In this document: positions 1-11,140 of the stretch, one piece after another
Layout of the letters: every line of letters begins with the position of its first letter
Numbering within the stretch: the stretch's first letter is position 1
Origin: Panorpa germanica
Lineage: Eukaryota > Arthropoda > Insecta > Mecoptera > Panorpidae
Direction of reading: 5' to 3'
Assembly (NCBI GenBank): GCA_963678705.1
Contig: OY783207.1
Span: forward strand, 7,750,001 to 7,814,000
Length of the DNA stretch: 64,000 nt
Program-made: the position numbers and the translations under genes
The notes under the pieces: model-generated
Told to the model about the DNA's origin: nothing
What the model saw: the letters and a program-made list of their open reading frames with translations, nothing else
Databases searched by the model: none

Positions 1-504
1 ATAGGTCTCGCAAAGGTTTCCGTGAAGTTTTATTTGCAATTTTCTTAGAGGTTAGAAGTTCTCAAGCAGTATTATTAAAAGGGTACATCCATTCTCGGTA
101 AAGTGTTGGAACGACTCTATCACTATGGAGGAAGACATGTTGGAATAGAAAATATGGCAGGTCTTTCAGAGCAGTGGTCACTCAGAAATAGACTATGATT
201 GCTCACGTGGTAGTTAGAGTCACGTTAAAAAAGAAATATATTTCTAGGTTATCCACTATTGTGAAAATATGTTACGGACTCTATGAGAATTGTACAGAGT
301 AGAGAAAAAGTTCATATAATTACCAAAAAGCTATATGCTTTGTAAAGCCTCATTCCCTACTACTCCTTTACTTTTAAATATTACTTTTCATTTTGAATAT
401 ACTTAGTGCGCATGCGTGTTGTAGTCAGTAAAATACTTTATTTAATATTAATTGTACTAAATTAATTAATTATTAAACAGATAATGTGTCTAGTTGATTA
501 CCGA
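1..504. other. A+T-rich non-coding stretch
   Basis: No open frame, repeat or RNA gene is recognisable here. The stretch leads into the tandem duplications that follow. Confidence 0.5.
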
Positions 505-576
505 TATAAAAATAGTGCTCTCTTGAAATTGAGATTATAATATAAAAATAGTGCTCTCTTGAAATTGAGATTATAA
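505..576. repeat. Perfect 36-bp tandem duplication
   Basis: Positions 505-540 and 541-576 are identical, each starting TATAAAAATAGTG and ending GAGATTATAA. The absence of any mismatch points to a recent duplication by slippage or unequal exchange. It lies 8 bp upstream of a much larger tandem duplication. Confidence 0.95.
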
Positions 577-660
577 TAATCAGTTATGTTTTTAATATCC
601 TGAAAACTTTAACTTTCTCAAAAAATTTGTACAGTGGTTTTAGTGAAGATTTTATCGTGA

Positions 661-765
661 CGACGATATTATCATGGCTACGATAATATCGTAACAACGA
701 TATCGTGATTACGATATTATCGTGACCACGATATTATCATGACTTCGATAATATCGCGAACATGA
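661..765. repeat. Array of six palindromic 17-bp boxes, copy 1
   Basis: Six consecutive units with a spacing of about 17 bp share the core CGATATTATCG or its complement CGATAATATCG, joined by variable linkers such as TGGCTA, TAACAA, TGATTA and TGACCA. The third unit is shortened to CGATATCG. Each box is self-complementary, so the array could form a series of small hairpins or dyad protein-binding sites. Confidence 0.85.
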
Positions 766-1046
766 TATTGGTAGTCTTAGAATTTGTTTTTCTACAAAAT
801 AGGAAATTTAGTATAGTTCAAATTACGAGAGTTCGACGATCACTAATGCTACAAGGAGGTTATAAAACCCGTGTAAATCTATAATACGATGCTGATATTT
901 ATCTTAATTATAAAAAGAATAACAGGACAAAGTTTTTTCATTATGTTTATTATGTTTATTTTCTGGATATTATGTTTTTAATATCCAGAAAACTTTAACT
1001 TTCTCAAAAAATTTGTACAGTGGTTTTAGTGACGATTTTATCGTGA

Positions 1047-1151
1047 CGACGATATTATCATGGCTACGATAATATCGTAACAACGATATCGTGATTACGA
1101 TATTATCGTGACCACGATATTATCATGACTTCGATAATATCGCGAACATGA
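1047..1151. repeat. Array of six palindromic 17-bp boxes, copy 2
   Basis: This is the second copy of the box array at 661-765, carried along by the 386-bp duplication. All boxes and linkers are unchanged. Confidence 0.85.
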
Positions 1152-1336
1152 TATTGGTAGTCTTAGAATTTGTTTTTCTACAAAATAGGAAATTTAGTAT
1201 AGTTCAAATTACGAGAGTTCGACGATCACTAATGCTACAAGGAGGTTATAAAACCCGTGTAAATCTATAATACGATGCTGATATTTATCTTAATTATAAA
1301 AAGAATAACAGGACAAAGTTTTTTCATTATGTTTAT

Positions 1337-2100
1337 ACAGGATAATTTGTTTTCCGTATGAGTCACTGCTATCTCTCGTAATTTGAACTATATTTCATTT
1401 ATTGCTTTGCTACGGTAACAAGGTATATAATCAAAAGAGATTTGGTATGTTAAATTAAATATCTTGTAGCATATTGTACCTTTGTTTGATTATTTTCATG
1501 GGGCTCCAGACACAATATTATTTCAACAAAGAAATGTGTTTACTAATATTAATAAAATTACGAGTTGAATTATTATTCCAATGTAAATTATACATAATAT
1601 AAGATGAGTATTATATTATACTTTGAACTTTTTTAAATTTAATATTCTTCTTTGTATTTTGAAATCAATTTGCTAGTCTGGAAACTTTAAAGAATTAAAT
1701 TTTTTATAACCAAAGCTTTTTCTTTAAAAAAGAAAACGGCTAATGAAAACATATTGGAAATTAGACTCGTAAATCTTAAAAAAGATTTATACGTTTGAAA
1801 TGATTCCATTTTGTTTGGTTTTGGATGTGAAATAATTATATTAATTTTGAAGTATATTAAATATTTCACTTCGTATACTCGTACTTGTCTGACATATCTG
1901 TCACATCGGAAAAGAACTTTATCGCAATAAATTTTTAACTACCAAGAAAGTTTTGCAAACTGCATAACATTGATCATAGTTTGAATTGGAAAAGAAGTTT
2001 ATATAAGTCAGTCTATCTTCTGGATAATTTTTTCAATAATCGAAAATATAAATAAATCATAGTTCGCTTGTATAACAACGCTTCTACTGAATTTAATCAG
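1337..2100. other. A+T-rich non-coding stretch
   Basis: Nothing supportable is seen. The 60-codon frame on the minus strand at 1687-1869 is composed of low-complexity A+T-rich codons and is taken as chance. Confidence 0.5.
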
Positions 2101-2126
2101 TTACTAATGTTTTTTATTTGTTTCAG

Positions 2127-2161
2127 ACAGAGAAATACACAGCGGAGTGAATCAACAACAT
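2127..2161 (+). other. Candidate 35-nt mini-exon with canonical splice signals
   Basis: A branch-point-like TACTAAT at 2102-2108 is followed by a T-rich tract ending TTTGTTTCAG at 2126. The 35-nt segment then ends directly at GTAAGT (2162-2167), a consensus donor. Two of its three frames are open. The last bases are CAACAACAT, so an ATG could be completed by a G from the next exon in an insect-like start context (CAACAACATG). It could therefore be a 5' leader exon whose start codon is split by an intron. No partner exon was found, so this rests on signal quality alone. Confidence 0.3.
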
Positions 2162-2167
2162 GTAAGT

Positions 2168-5100
2168 CATTTTTCGTTATTATAAATTTATCTTACTTTG
2201 ATAAAATTTAAATATGATGTTAAGATAAGTATCCTTAAGTTAATTTAAAAATTCAAATATTTTGCCTAGCTATGAAACGAGATATTAATAATTAAATTGC
2301 GCATATTTTATAAGTAGGAGGCCTACAAAATATAAAAAAGGAATCGTTTTAATGCATATCTCAGTAACGGTATCAAATTTTTTGTTAAAAAACTAATATA
2401 CTGTAGAGAAATAAATTAGGAAAGTTTTGACTGTTCTTTAGGTTGTTTAACCAGTGAGTAAAGAATATATAAAGGTTGAAAATTGATAATTTTTAAAAAA
2501 GCATACGCGTTCTGTTCATACTCTACGCATGGTAGCACTGCTATGAACTGCATTAGACAGCGTTGCTGTATTTCTTACAAAAAAGCTCACATGTATTAAG
2601 TACAATCTCCGAAGAAAATAAAATACTACCCTATTTAGAGTGTAGGTACCGTTTGTAGTTAAAATCCGACTATACTTTTGTCTACAGGTGTCACTAGAGT
2701 AACTATTAATATTGACTGCACCTGCACATTAAGATTTGACTGTCTTAAGACATAATTGCTGGCAAAGTCTGTTTGTTCACGTGTGGTCTCCATCGAACTA
2801 CGACATAGAGAAAACTTGGTTGGAAGGGGAGGGGACAGAAATTAACTGATTGTTTGTTTCTGATGAAATGAACATGATATGGGATATACGCTCTACAAGA
2901 ATATTGTATAAAACGCTTCAACCTCAAAAATTAAGCATTTATTGCAGTAAAAATCAGTAAAACAAGAACGCTAAAAAAATGTAAATGTATTAAAAAATAC
3001 TTGTATTATATGAATACAAAACATCAACAAATGAATATATAAATATTTGAAAACGAAACGAAAAGTCTAGAACAGGTCATCATGCTAAGGCAGGTAGATC
3101 GTAATGAACAAATAAACCTCAGTCGTAGAAGCGTAGATACTGATACATCGTAGCCACATAGCGTAGCATCGTAGCTGTAGTTACGCTGTAGCGTGTGCTA
3201 CGTACCGTAGCATCCTATCCCGATTATCACTTCACCGAGTAGAAATAATCATACACGAATGTGTAACTAAGGCGTAATGAAACAAAATCCTGCAGTGCTG
3301 AGTTAAATGCATTCACTCTATGTTACTCATTATCTTTACGAGTATTATTCATAAGAACACAGTGTGATTAAAAGTTTTATCTTGATCCAGAACGTAATTG
3401 TCCAATGTTAAAATACAATATAAAAAAAGTATATTATGTATGAAGATATTCACGTGATGTACATAATATACATCATTATAATAATGCTTTCAATATTTGA
3501 CCTTCTTTTAGTTTTTTTTTAAACAAAAATCCAAATTGTCTATGTTATGTAGCTAATAATATAGGAGCTCAATATTAAGCCGCTGAATCTTTTATCAGTC
3601 ACTTTTATTACGAATGGCTTTACACTGAAAAGGCATTACAATAACATTAATATTGAATCCCACATATATGTATATATGTGTTGTTTCAGTGACCTAAAAA
3701 CTGTCCTATCCATGTTATTGACATTTTGAAATGGAAGGTCGTGTAATACGGGTATAGCATGTCCTCTAACATGGTTGTATCAGGCAGTGGTGATTCGCTC
3801 TGGACGAAAACATCCAGATACTTTAAGCTATTTCTATCGGGTATCAGCTAGGCATCAATCAAGACTGGATTGAGCTTTTATGGACAACAATTAATCAATC
3901 AATCCATTTGGGATTGCACGGTTGGAACACAATGTTACATGTACTGGTCAATTCAAAATAAACATGTTTGTGGAAGTGATTTCGGATACTAATCTTATCA
4001 CCGTATGAATACCTAATAGGTATGCTAGAAAATACAACTTTTAGCAGTCAATATCTAAAAATTTGGTACTAAAAGAAGTATTAAAACTTTTTCTACGTAT
4101 AAAGGATATTAATAAATATACATATATATATTCAACTTTTTAAGATGAACGTGAGAAAAGTACTTTTCTTAAGAACGTCCTTAACCTAAAAGAATATAGT
4201 ACCCAATACATACATTTACCGATTTTGATGTCTTTTAAGAAGCGGTTTATATAATTGTCTAAGTTTTAAGACTAGGTCCAAGGGCGCCGATAGGATTACT
4301 TTCAGGGAGGAAGTTCTCTATGTTCATAGGAAAAGAATACAGAAGGACACTGAGTTCAATGGCAAGGTGATGAACAAATGTGGACAACAAATAAGACGTC
4401 TTAAGCCTATATCCCAACAGTGACTTACATAATACAAACTTTATTTATTAATCTTTTTTTTAAGGAAAATATCCTTCATGTTAGAGGGTATAAGTGTACC
4501 CCCTTACACAGCAGTTTCCCCGTCTCACAAATTTACGATATTAAGTATGTGAAACAACCAAACATAATTAGTGAAGTAATAAAATAAAACATTTTTATAG
4601 TTTTACAACATTACATTAATGATTTTGTTACTTTACAAACTCCGTTTGGTTTTGTAATTTGTCTGCAACTGCAATACATAAAAATTTATCTTAAAGTCAT
4701 CATTTTAAATTAAGAAATATAATGATGTTTTATAACTATACTTGTACTAGCATGCTTTATTTGAAGCATTGAGGAATCTCATTTAATATATATAGTTGAG
4801 CTAGTGGTTTTAAATCTTTTTTAAGTCATAAAGCACTTTTTAAATCCGAGTTTATTGCTAATACAAGGCGGGTCCGAATCCGGGTCGAGTTAGATAAAGA
4901 AACCCAATTTTCGTACTTCAACTAAAGTAAAATGACATAATTTCTACAAATTCACGAAACATTGATGTTCTTAGACACATAGGTTAAAAACCACTGATTC
5001 AAATAGTCTTGTCTATTGATGTATCACAAAGTACTTTACAAAATAGAAAATGCTATAACACTTTTATGAAATACTGATAAAAACACAGTTAACGCTTAGC

Positions 5101-5884
5101 GCATAACTGCCACACAATTAAACTATTACAACATCCTTTGTTTTTATTTTATAATGTTTTATTGTCGTATCTACAAAATATTTTACGAGTATAGTGTCTT
5201 TAAATTGTAAAATACAAACAATTTGGTATACCGGTACCTTTGTTCTGCAAAATATTGTACGTTATTGTACTATTGACAATTGTTTCAAATTTTAATTTCA
5301 TTTTTAAATTGCCTGAATATAATTATTAACAGGTGTTCATTAACAAAATAAAAATTATTTTCAACTTTAAAAATTGATGTGTTATTTTCAACAAAGTTTC
5401 CCATATATATATAAAAATCCAATTTGGTTAAACTCAGACAGGAGCGAATTATTTCCCATTTACTAAAACATTGTAAATTCATTAATTCGATAAAGGTAAA
5501 TAACCTGTAATGTACGCTGATTAACTCTACAATCATTACGACAATATGCATCAATCACAAGTCGTCTGCACTGGACACAAATCCCCTTCCCCGCACACAT
5601 CCAATCCTCATCCCATCAGTCATTCCATCACCTGTGAAAGTGAACACTGGACCTGTCGATTGGTGTTGCTGTTGAACAGTCAATCATAAATATCAAAGGC
5701 TCTCTCATGATGGTACCAATACAAAGTTTTATTAATTACAAATTCATTTTGGAAAATTAGCAAATGATCAAACACTAAAACGAACTTTGAAAACGTTCAT
5801 TAATGTCCTCTAAACCGTTTAGCTGTACTACTGCATTGTATAGTATAAATTCTATAAAATGAAGGATCGAAATTGTAAAACGCG
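2168..5884. other. Non-coding stretch
   Basis: Mostly A+T-rich and featureless apart from the GTAGC-rich patch at 3122-3215. Short open frames here (for example minus-strand 2745-2927 and 5285-5554) have no recognisable domain. Confidence 0.5.
3122..3215. repeat. GTAGC-rich irregular short repeat
   Basis: The core CGTAG or GTAGC, or its complement CTACG, recurs about ten times in under 100 bp. The same motif forms a second cluster at 20628-20688. Spacing is irregular, so this is a degenerate simple repeat rather than a clean array. Confidence 0.55.
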
Positions 5885-6260
5885 GGAAATAACGTCTAGA
5901 AACTGGGAAGAGAAAGTAAATTAATGTTTTACTGGTAAAAAGTTGAGAGTGGTGGGAAAAAGAGGCGAAATGGGAGAAGAAAAGGAAAAGGTTCTACAAA
6001 GAAGAGTGATAGCGAATGGAGGAGACAAAATGGTTAAGAGAGGAAGATTAGTTAGTAAGATGTAACATGTAGAATGTGTGGGAAGGAAGTGAAGAAATGG
6101 GAGCACGTTAAGAGTAGGGAGAAAGTGCAAAGCGGATAATGAGGAGGAAGTAAGAAGAAAAAGAAGGAAGTAGGGAGACCTGGGGAAGAAAGCTAGCAAT
6201 TAAAAATAAGATTTAAAAAAAGTGAGATATGAAATCAAAGACAGAAAATGACTGAGAAAA
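5885..6260 (+). mobile_element. LINE-A fragment 1 (non-LTR retrotransposon 3' coding end)
   Basis: A purine-rich segment on the plus strand. At 6068-6115 it reads CRMCGKEVKKWEHVKS, which matches the zinc-knuckle pattern C-x2-C...H that follows the reverse transcriptase in many insect non-LTR elements. Stops and frameshifts interrupt the rest, so it is a dead relic. The complementary strand shows a 92-codon frame at 5921-6199 that is only the antisense shadow. The same peptide block recurs in nine other places in the window, which defines the family. Confidence 0.7.
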
Positions 6261-7083
6261 GAAGAACAATAACTAGAAAAGGAAAAGCATTAGAAATATT
6301 TCGATTAGTAATATTATCGCTTTAGTTTTTAGTACTGTATAAATGAAGTTATAAGAAATAGTAAGAGATAAATAAATTTAAACCTGACGTTATCTAAATT
6401 ATTTTAAATAAAAACCAGAATACTGGTAACAGAAAGCAGTAGGTATTATTTTGAAGCAAAAATTGACAGTGTTCACTTAGTTTGTGTAGGAGTTTTCATT
6501 TTATGACAAAGATGGACAATAAAATATTTGTGGTCTCGTTTTATTAACCACATAAAGGTAAAGTTGTGTCATGCTTATATAAATCTAAGTAGATGTCTGC
6601 AAAAAAATATATATTGCTATTTTATTTCATGTGAAGCGATGGACAAAGAGAATCATGGAAAACAACAACAACGAACCACCGTACCGCACCGCACCTCCCT
6701 TCCCCATTTCCCTCATTGTGTTCATTTCATCAAAGTACGTAAAAAGCGCTGTAGTACCCACTGAAGGACAGCGAGTAGCAGAATACAGCTGCGAAAGCTT
6801 TCATTATTTGAGGGAACTTTTGATATATTGCGATGTATTTCAGGGAAACGAATAACGGTGACCATCATTTGGCAGTCTGGCCTAAATTCGTTCAATATGA
6901 ATACTTAAAATGGATAAAAAAGTGCGTTTTGAAGGGCAGATCGATTCAACTCTGATTTCAATTATTCTTCTATGTATGTTGATCATTTTAAATAATAATA
7001 AAATGAATCTTACACTATAGGTTACATCTTAGATCTAAAAGTATTGAACGTTCTAAAATGAGATTTGAAATAATGGTTTTAAG
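6261..7083. other. Non-coding stretch
   Basis: Two overlapping plus-strand frames at 6528-6855 have no protein-like features. Nothing else is seen. Confidence 0.5.
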
Positions 7084-7139
7084 CAACACCACCTAGATAC
7101 AAGGCCTAACATGTTAGGCCTTGTATGTAGGTGGTGTTG
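7084..7139. repeat. 56-bp near-perfect palindrome
   Basis: The arms begin CAACACCACCTA and meet at ACATGT (centre 7111/7112). Twenty-seven of 28 base pairs match, with a single mismatch in the outer half, and there is no spacer. The sequence could extrude as a cruciform or form a perfect RNA hairpin. It may be two fused ends of an inverted-repeat element. Confidence 0.95.
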
Positions 7140-8514
7140 GTTTAGAGCGATTGAACAGTGAAGATACTTTCTTAAGACTCAGTATAGAAAAATGCACAAA
7201 AATGCATTGTCAAGACCAACACAAATTTGTTTTACGATTTTTCAATTCATTATAGAACGTATATGAACGGAAATAATAGTAATACAAATATTTTCGCGCG
7301 ACTTTTAAATCAGCAGAGTGCGTGTTTATTTAAGTGATTTAATGTATTACAAAATTACGGATTTATGTCCGAGCTATTCTTTTACGCAGAGCAACCATAG
7401 CTTAAGAAAGAGGCGTCTAAAGCAATTTTTTGACCTATTTCTTTTACAATGTAGCTTACTTTTAAATGAAATAGTTTGTTATAAAATTTAATAATTTGTC
7501 GTCCTACGCATGGAAATTATTTTTATTACATAAAAACACTTAGGAAGTTTCAATTATTCTGCTTACTGTGATGAATATCTTATTCGATTTTCGTTAAAAG
7601 TAAAAAACAATACTTGAAACAACATATTTCTAAAACAAAGAACCAAAGAGTCTGATAGATGAAAACAGAAATAACGAGTAAGCTCATTAACTTGTCAGTC
7701 ATAATTTTAATTAGCTGTAAGCTTTTTATAATTTCATAATTCTACTAATAGCTATATGGAAATTTCTATAAAATTTCTTCCTTTTTTAATAAAATAAAAA
7801 AAACAATAAACTTTTATCTTTGTATTTTCTTTAATAAAAATACGAAGAATGTTTTGTTGTGCTAAAATAACAACTGGACATAATACTGAAGAGAAAAGTT
7901 TCCAATATAAAACCAAATCAGAGTAAGCAACTGACGGCAACAGTAGACTATTTTCCAATGCCGAAGGCATCGCATTTCCGTGAAAACTTTTATTGCAATG
8001 TTGTATGTATATACGTACATATATACGAGTTATATACATATAACATTGAATAAGATACCAACAAATGTCCAGTAGTAGTTGGTCTACTTTTAGCAAACTA
8101 TCAAACATCAAGTGCATACTTTAGTAGCATAGCACTATTTACCACTTATTTGAAAGAACGACCTGTAAAATAACACTCTACACTGTAATACTGTACAGAG
8201 TCATTTTTATATTGTATTATTGTTATAAATCCTGTTATAACAACGTCGATATGAATCAAAGAAATCCAGTTTTGCTAACTTTTTAATTTTTGTGTGTTAA
8301 TTCGTTTAGAATAAAAACTTAGAATTATGAATTTAGAATATATATTTAGAATAAGGAATGTAGAATTACAAAAATATAACGAGAAATTTAAGTTCGAAAA
8401 AAGAGTAAAAAATGAAAAGAAGATACAATTTTTAAAGGAATTAAAAATAGAATGAAGTAAGTTAAAAGATAAACTCCTATTGAATTTGAATGCAAAGGGT
8501 CCGACGTTTAAACG
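7140..8514. other. A+T-rich non-coding stretch
   Basis: The minus-strand frame of 121 codons at 7752-8117 has no recognisable motif and A+T-driven codons. No repeat family member was recognised. Confidence 0.5.
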
Positions 8515-8897
8515 TTAACTTTTAGATGCTTCTAGTTCTGATGTTGAAGTGTATAAGGTTGAGTCCAATAATACATTTACTTGCATTGTAAGTATCCGAT
8601 GATAAAACCTTTCAACAACAGTTTTACCAACAGTGTAGTCCAAACAAAATGTTTCTTTATAGTGTTGCCATAGGAACGTCAAACAAATCTTTTCTGCCAG
8701 CTGCCATTTTATTTTGAAAGTCTCCTGGACTGGCAGATTTATTGCTAGTGGAGGCACTAGAGAAAGACGTGCGATTCTAGTGGAGGTATTTTTTTCTTGT
8801 TGGTTGTCGTCCTTATTTTGTTTTGTTACTAGCAATTCATTTCCGGAGGCGGTATCTGTTTCTTTTTCATCACAAATAAGGACGAATATATTTATTT
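8515..8897 (-). CDS. Unrecognised open frame, 127 codons, no clear start
   Basis: The minus strand is free of stops from just after a TAA near 8898 down to TAG at 8515. The conceptual peptide has a mixed composition: an acidic/polar N-terminal part (DEKETDTASGNE, then KNTSTRIARLSLVPPL), a central aromatic- and lysine-rich part (KIKWQLAEKICLTFLWQHYK) and a C-terminal STLYTSTSELEASKS. There is no ATG near the upstream end, so if real it would be an exon. No good polypyrimidine tract or AG acceptor is visible upstream. In DNA this A+T-rich a stop-free run of this length can arise by chance in 64 kb. I do not recognise a family. Confidence 0.15.
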
Positions 8898-10124
8898 AAG
8901 TTAATTCAGGACACTATACTTCTTCACAGGATAATATGTTGTACGTTTGTAAATGATAGCGTTGATTAATTTTATTGTTTAACGTTTTATATCCTTGTGT
9001 AAATAATGATTTTTACAATTTAGAAATTATTTTTCGCATGTTATATACTAATGTTAAAGGATAGGCTTTATATATATATATTACGGTCTTATCTATACCA
9101 AGAACTAAGTTAAAAGCTCTAAGCTCATTTATTTAAAAGCTGTTTGACATCGTCTATGACTTAGCTTTCAGAAAATGTACTTTTTATAATATTAGCAAAT
9201 ATGTTGACATTGCTGTACTTGCTAAATACAAAATACGGTATCAGATATTTTTATCAAGTATTTTAAAAATTCAGCTAAGGACAAATCAATCACTTTACGC
9301 CAATCAGCACTTTAAATATTATTAAATGATGCGAATTATCTCTTAAAACTTTTTCAAAATTGCAGAGAAAATACGCATTCCTTCAATGTTTGGCTAGAAT
9401 AATAATGTTGTAATATTATCCAGAATGTGTAATACTGTTGAAAAATAACTTTAAAAAATATCAACAATCTGACTTGGACCCCAAACCCAGATCTTTACAT
9501 TAACGCGATAAATATACGCAGCAAACTGAAGTAAGTTAGAACTTAAGAATACGGAAGAAATCAGCTCTCATATTAATTAATTTTAGGTGGAAAAAATAAA
9601 CGACCAGCGTATAGAAAATACGAGCGGGCATACTCGACGTCAAAGGAAATATAACCGACTCAATGATAAATCCTTAAATTAACATAGACGATTTATAAAA
9701 GTGCATAGTTTATTAAACTAAAGAATATTAAATTTATAACTACTTAATTACTATTCCCTTATCAATACTGGTCCCCAACGTTATAAAATAGAAGTTAAGA
9801 GACAAAAATCTGACTTCCGTTACAATGAAGCAGTATTAACCGATAAAACAAAAGTATATAAATAGCACTTTAAGAAGAGTCTATAAAATATAGAACCGTG
9901 AGCGAGAGAAACATGTCTACATAAGCAATGATTTGTAATTAAAGTCTGAAATGGAATAAGAACAGTATCGGATGTTATCCAGACATGTCTGAAAACGTAT
10001 TTACTCAATCTACTTAAGCAAACAAATAATAGGCTCCACAAATTGTATGATTTAATTACGAGAATAATATATATTTTATATTCATATAAATAAGTATACC
10101 AGTGACTATTTTCAGCAGTCGAAT
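8898..10124. other. A+T-rich non-coding stretch
   Basis: Nothing supportable. A minus-strand frame at 9820-10128 has no recognisable feature. Confidence 0.5.
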
Positions 10125-10129
10125 ACAAT

Positions 10130-10200
10130 TAGAGATTAACGCACACTTGATTAGAGCGTTGATACTTCATGCTAGACAGCTTCAAGTTCGATTTCGCGCT
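10130..10200 (+). repeat. Possible degenerate tRNA-like SINE head
   Basis: The run TTAGAGCGTTGATACTTC...AAGTTCGATTTCGCGC parallels the better preserved tRNA-like block at 29822-29893 (GAGCATTCATACTT...GGTTCGATCCCCG). It retains an AGAGC end of an A box and a TTCGAT B-box core at a similar distance. The match is short and decayed. Confidence 0.25.
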
Positions 10201-10739
10201 CTATCTATAGCTCATAGATTAGCTAACTACTTTTATCTTGCAGCCTTTTATCAACAGCCATCTGAGAATAAAATCACAACTTCAAATGATAATTATTATA
10301 AAATATAATTGATTATACTATAAGACTATAAGCTGATTAGTTAATCAAACATGAATAAGCTATATCTAATTATTTAGTTATAGCATTATCCATTAGTGAA
10401 TAGTTTACTCGGAAAATTTGATAAAACGCATTATTTTCATTGTATAATTTATATTTCATAATCATATTCATACATTGATGAGAATACTCATCTGAGTGAT
10501 ACGACAATGGTAAACAATCGATGTGCGAGCGTGGAATGGAATTATTGGAATCAATACTTGGTCATGATAATTTAAACCCCGGTGTTTGCTTTACAAATAA
10601 TTTCAATTTGGCTGCGTGGTATAAATATATTCATAAAACTGTCAAATGGTTTCACGTACGTGCTGATATTTTTAATTATAAAATAATTTATATTATTTAA
10701 TAGTTCAATCATAATCAATTTAAGAGATGCACGAGGATA

Positions 10740-11140
10740 TGGGTGAGGATGCTACTAGAATTTATAGGAGGAAAAGAGACAAGAAATGTGAGGAGAACTG
10801 CAAGATTTAGAATGGGAAATGAAGATAAAGGCAGCAAGTATTGAAAAGAAAGAGAGAAAAAGGTATGCAGAATGTGCAAGAAAAAATAGAAACGTTGGAG
10901 TATAGAGAAGAAACATGCGAGGATAAAATAAAGAGCGAAAAGATGATACAGCAGCTGATGAGACGATAGAACGAAGGAAATAGGAGGATGATGGAAGTAG
11001 AGGGAAGGAGGAAGGCAGATGAGGAAAAGGGAGAGCAGTAAACAAATTAAGAATGTCAGGAAAATGAGACAAGAAAGGAAGAAGACGGGTGACTGAGGTA
11101 CAGAGAAGAACGAGGATGCAAGAGAAAGAGAGAAAAAAAC
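10740..11140 (+). mobile_element. LINE-A fragment 2
   Basis: From about 10793 the plus strand reads RTARFRMGNEDKGSKY, then a stop. After a frameshift it reads KVCRMCKK and KIETLEY. This is the RF-R-GNE...CR-C...ETLEH pattern of the family, with stops in frame. The downstream purine-rich part corresponds to the lysine/glutamate-rich C-terminus. The minus-strand frame at 10755-11072 is antisense shadow. Confidence 0.75.

Larger units (their letters stand above)
584..1336. repeat. 386-bp tandem segmental duplication
   Basis: The segment 584-950 recurs at 970-1336 with a period of 386 bp. Reading the copies against each other I see only two differences over about 367 bp (CCTGAAAA versus CCAGAAAA, and GTGAAGATT versus GTGACGATT). 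Copy 1 carries about 19 extra bases before copy 2 begins. The high identity implies a recent event, or a collapsed or duplicated assembly join. Each copy carries the palindromic box array listed next. No protein-coding potential is visible. Confidence 0.95.
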
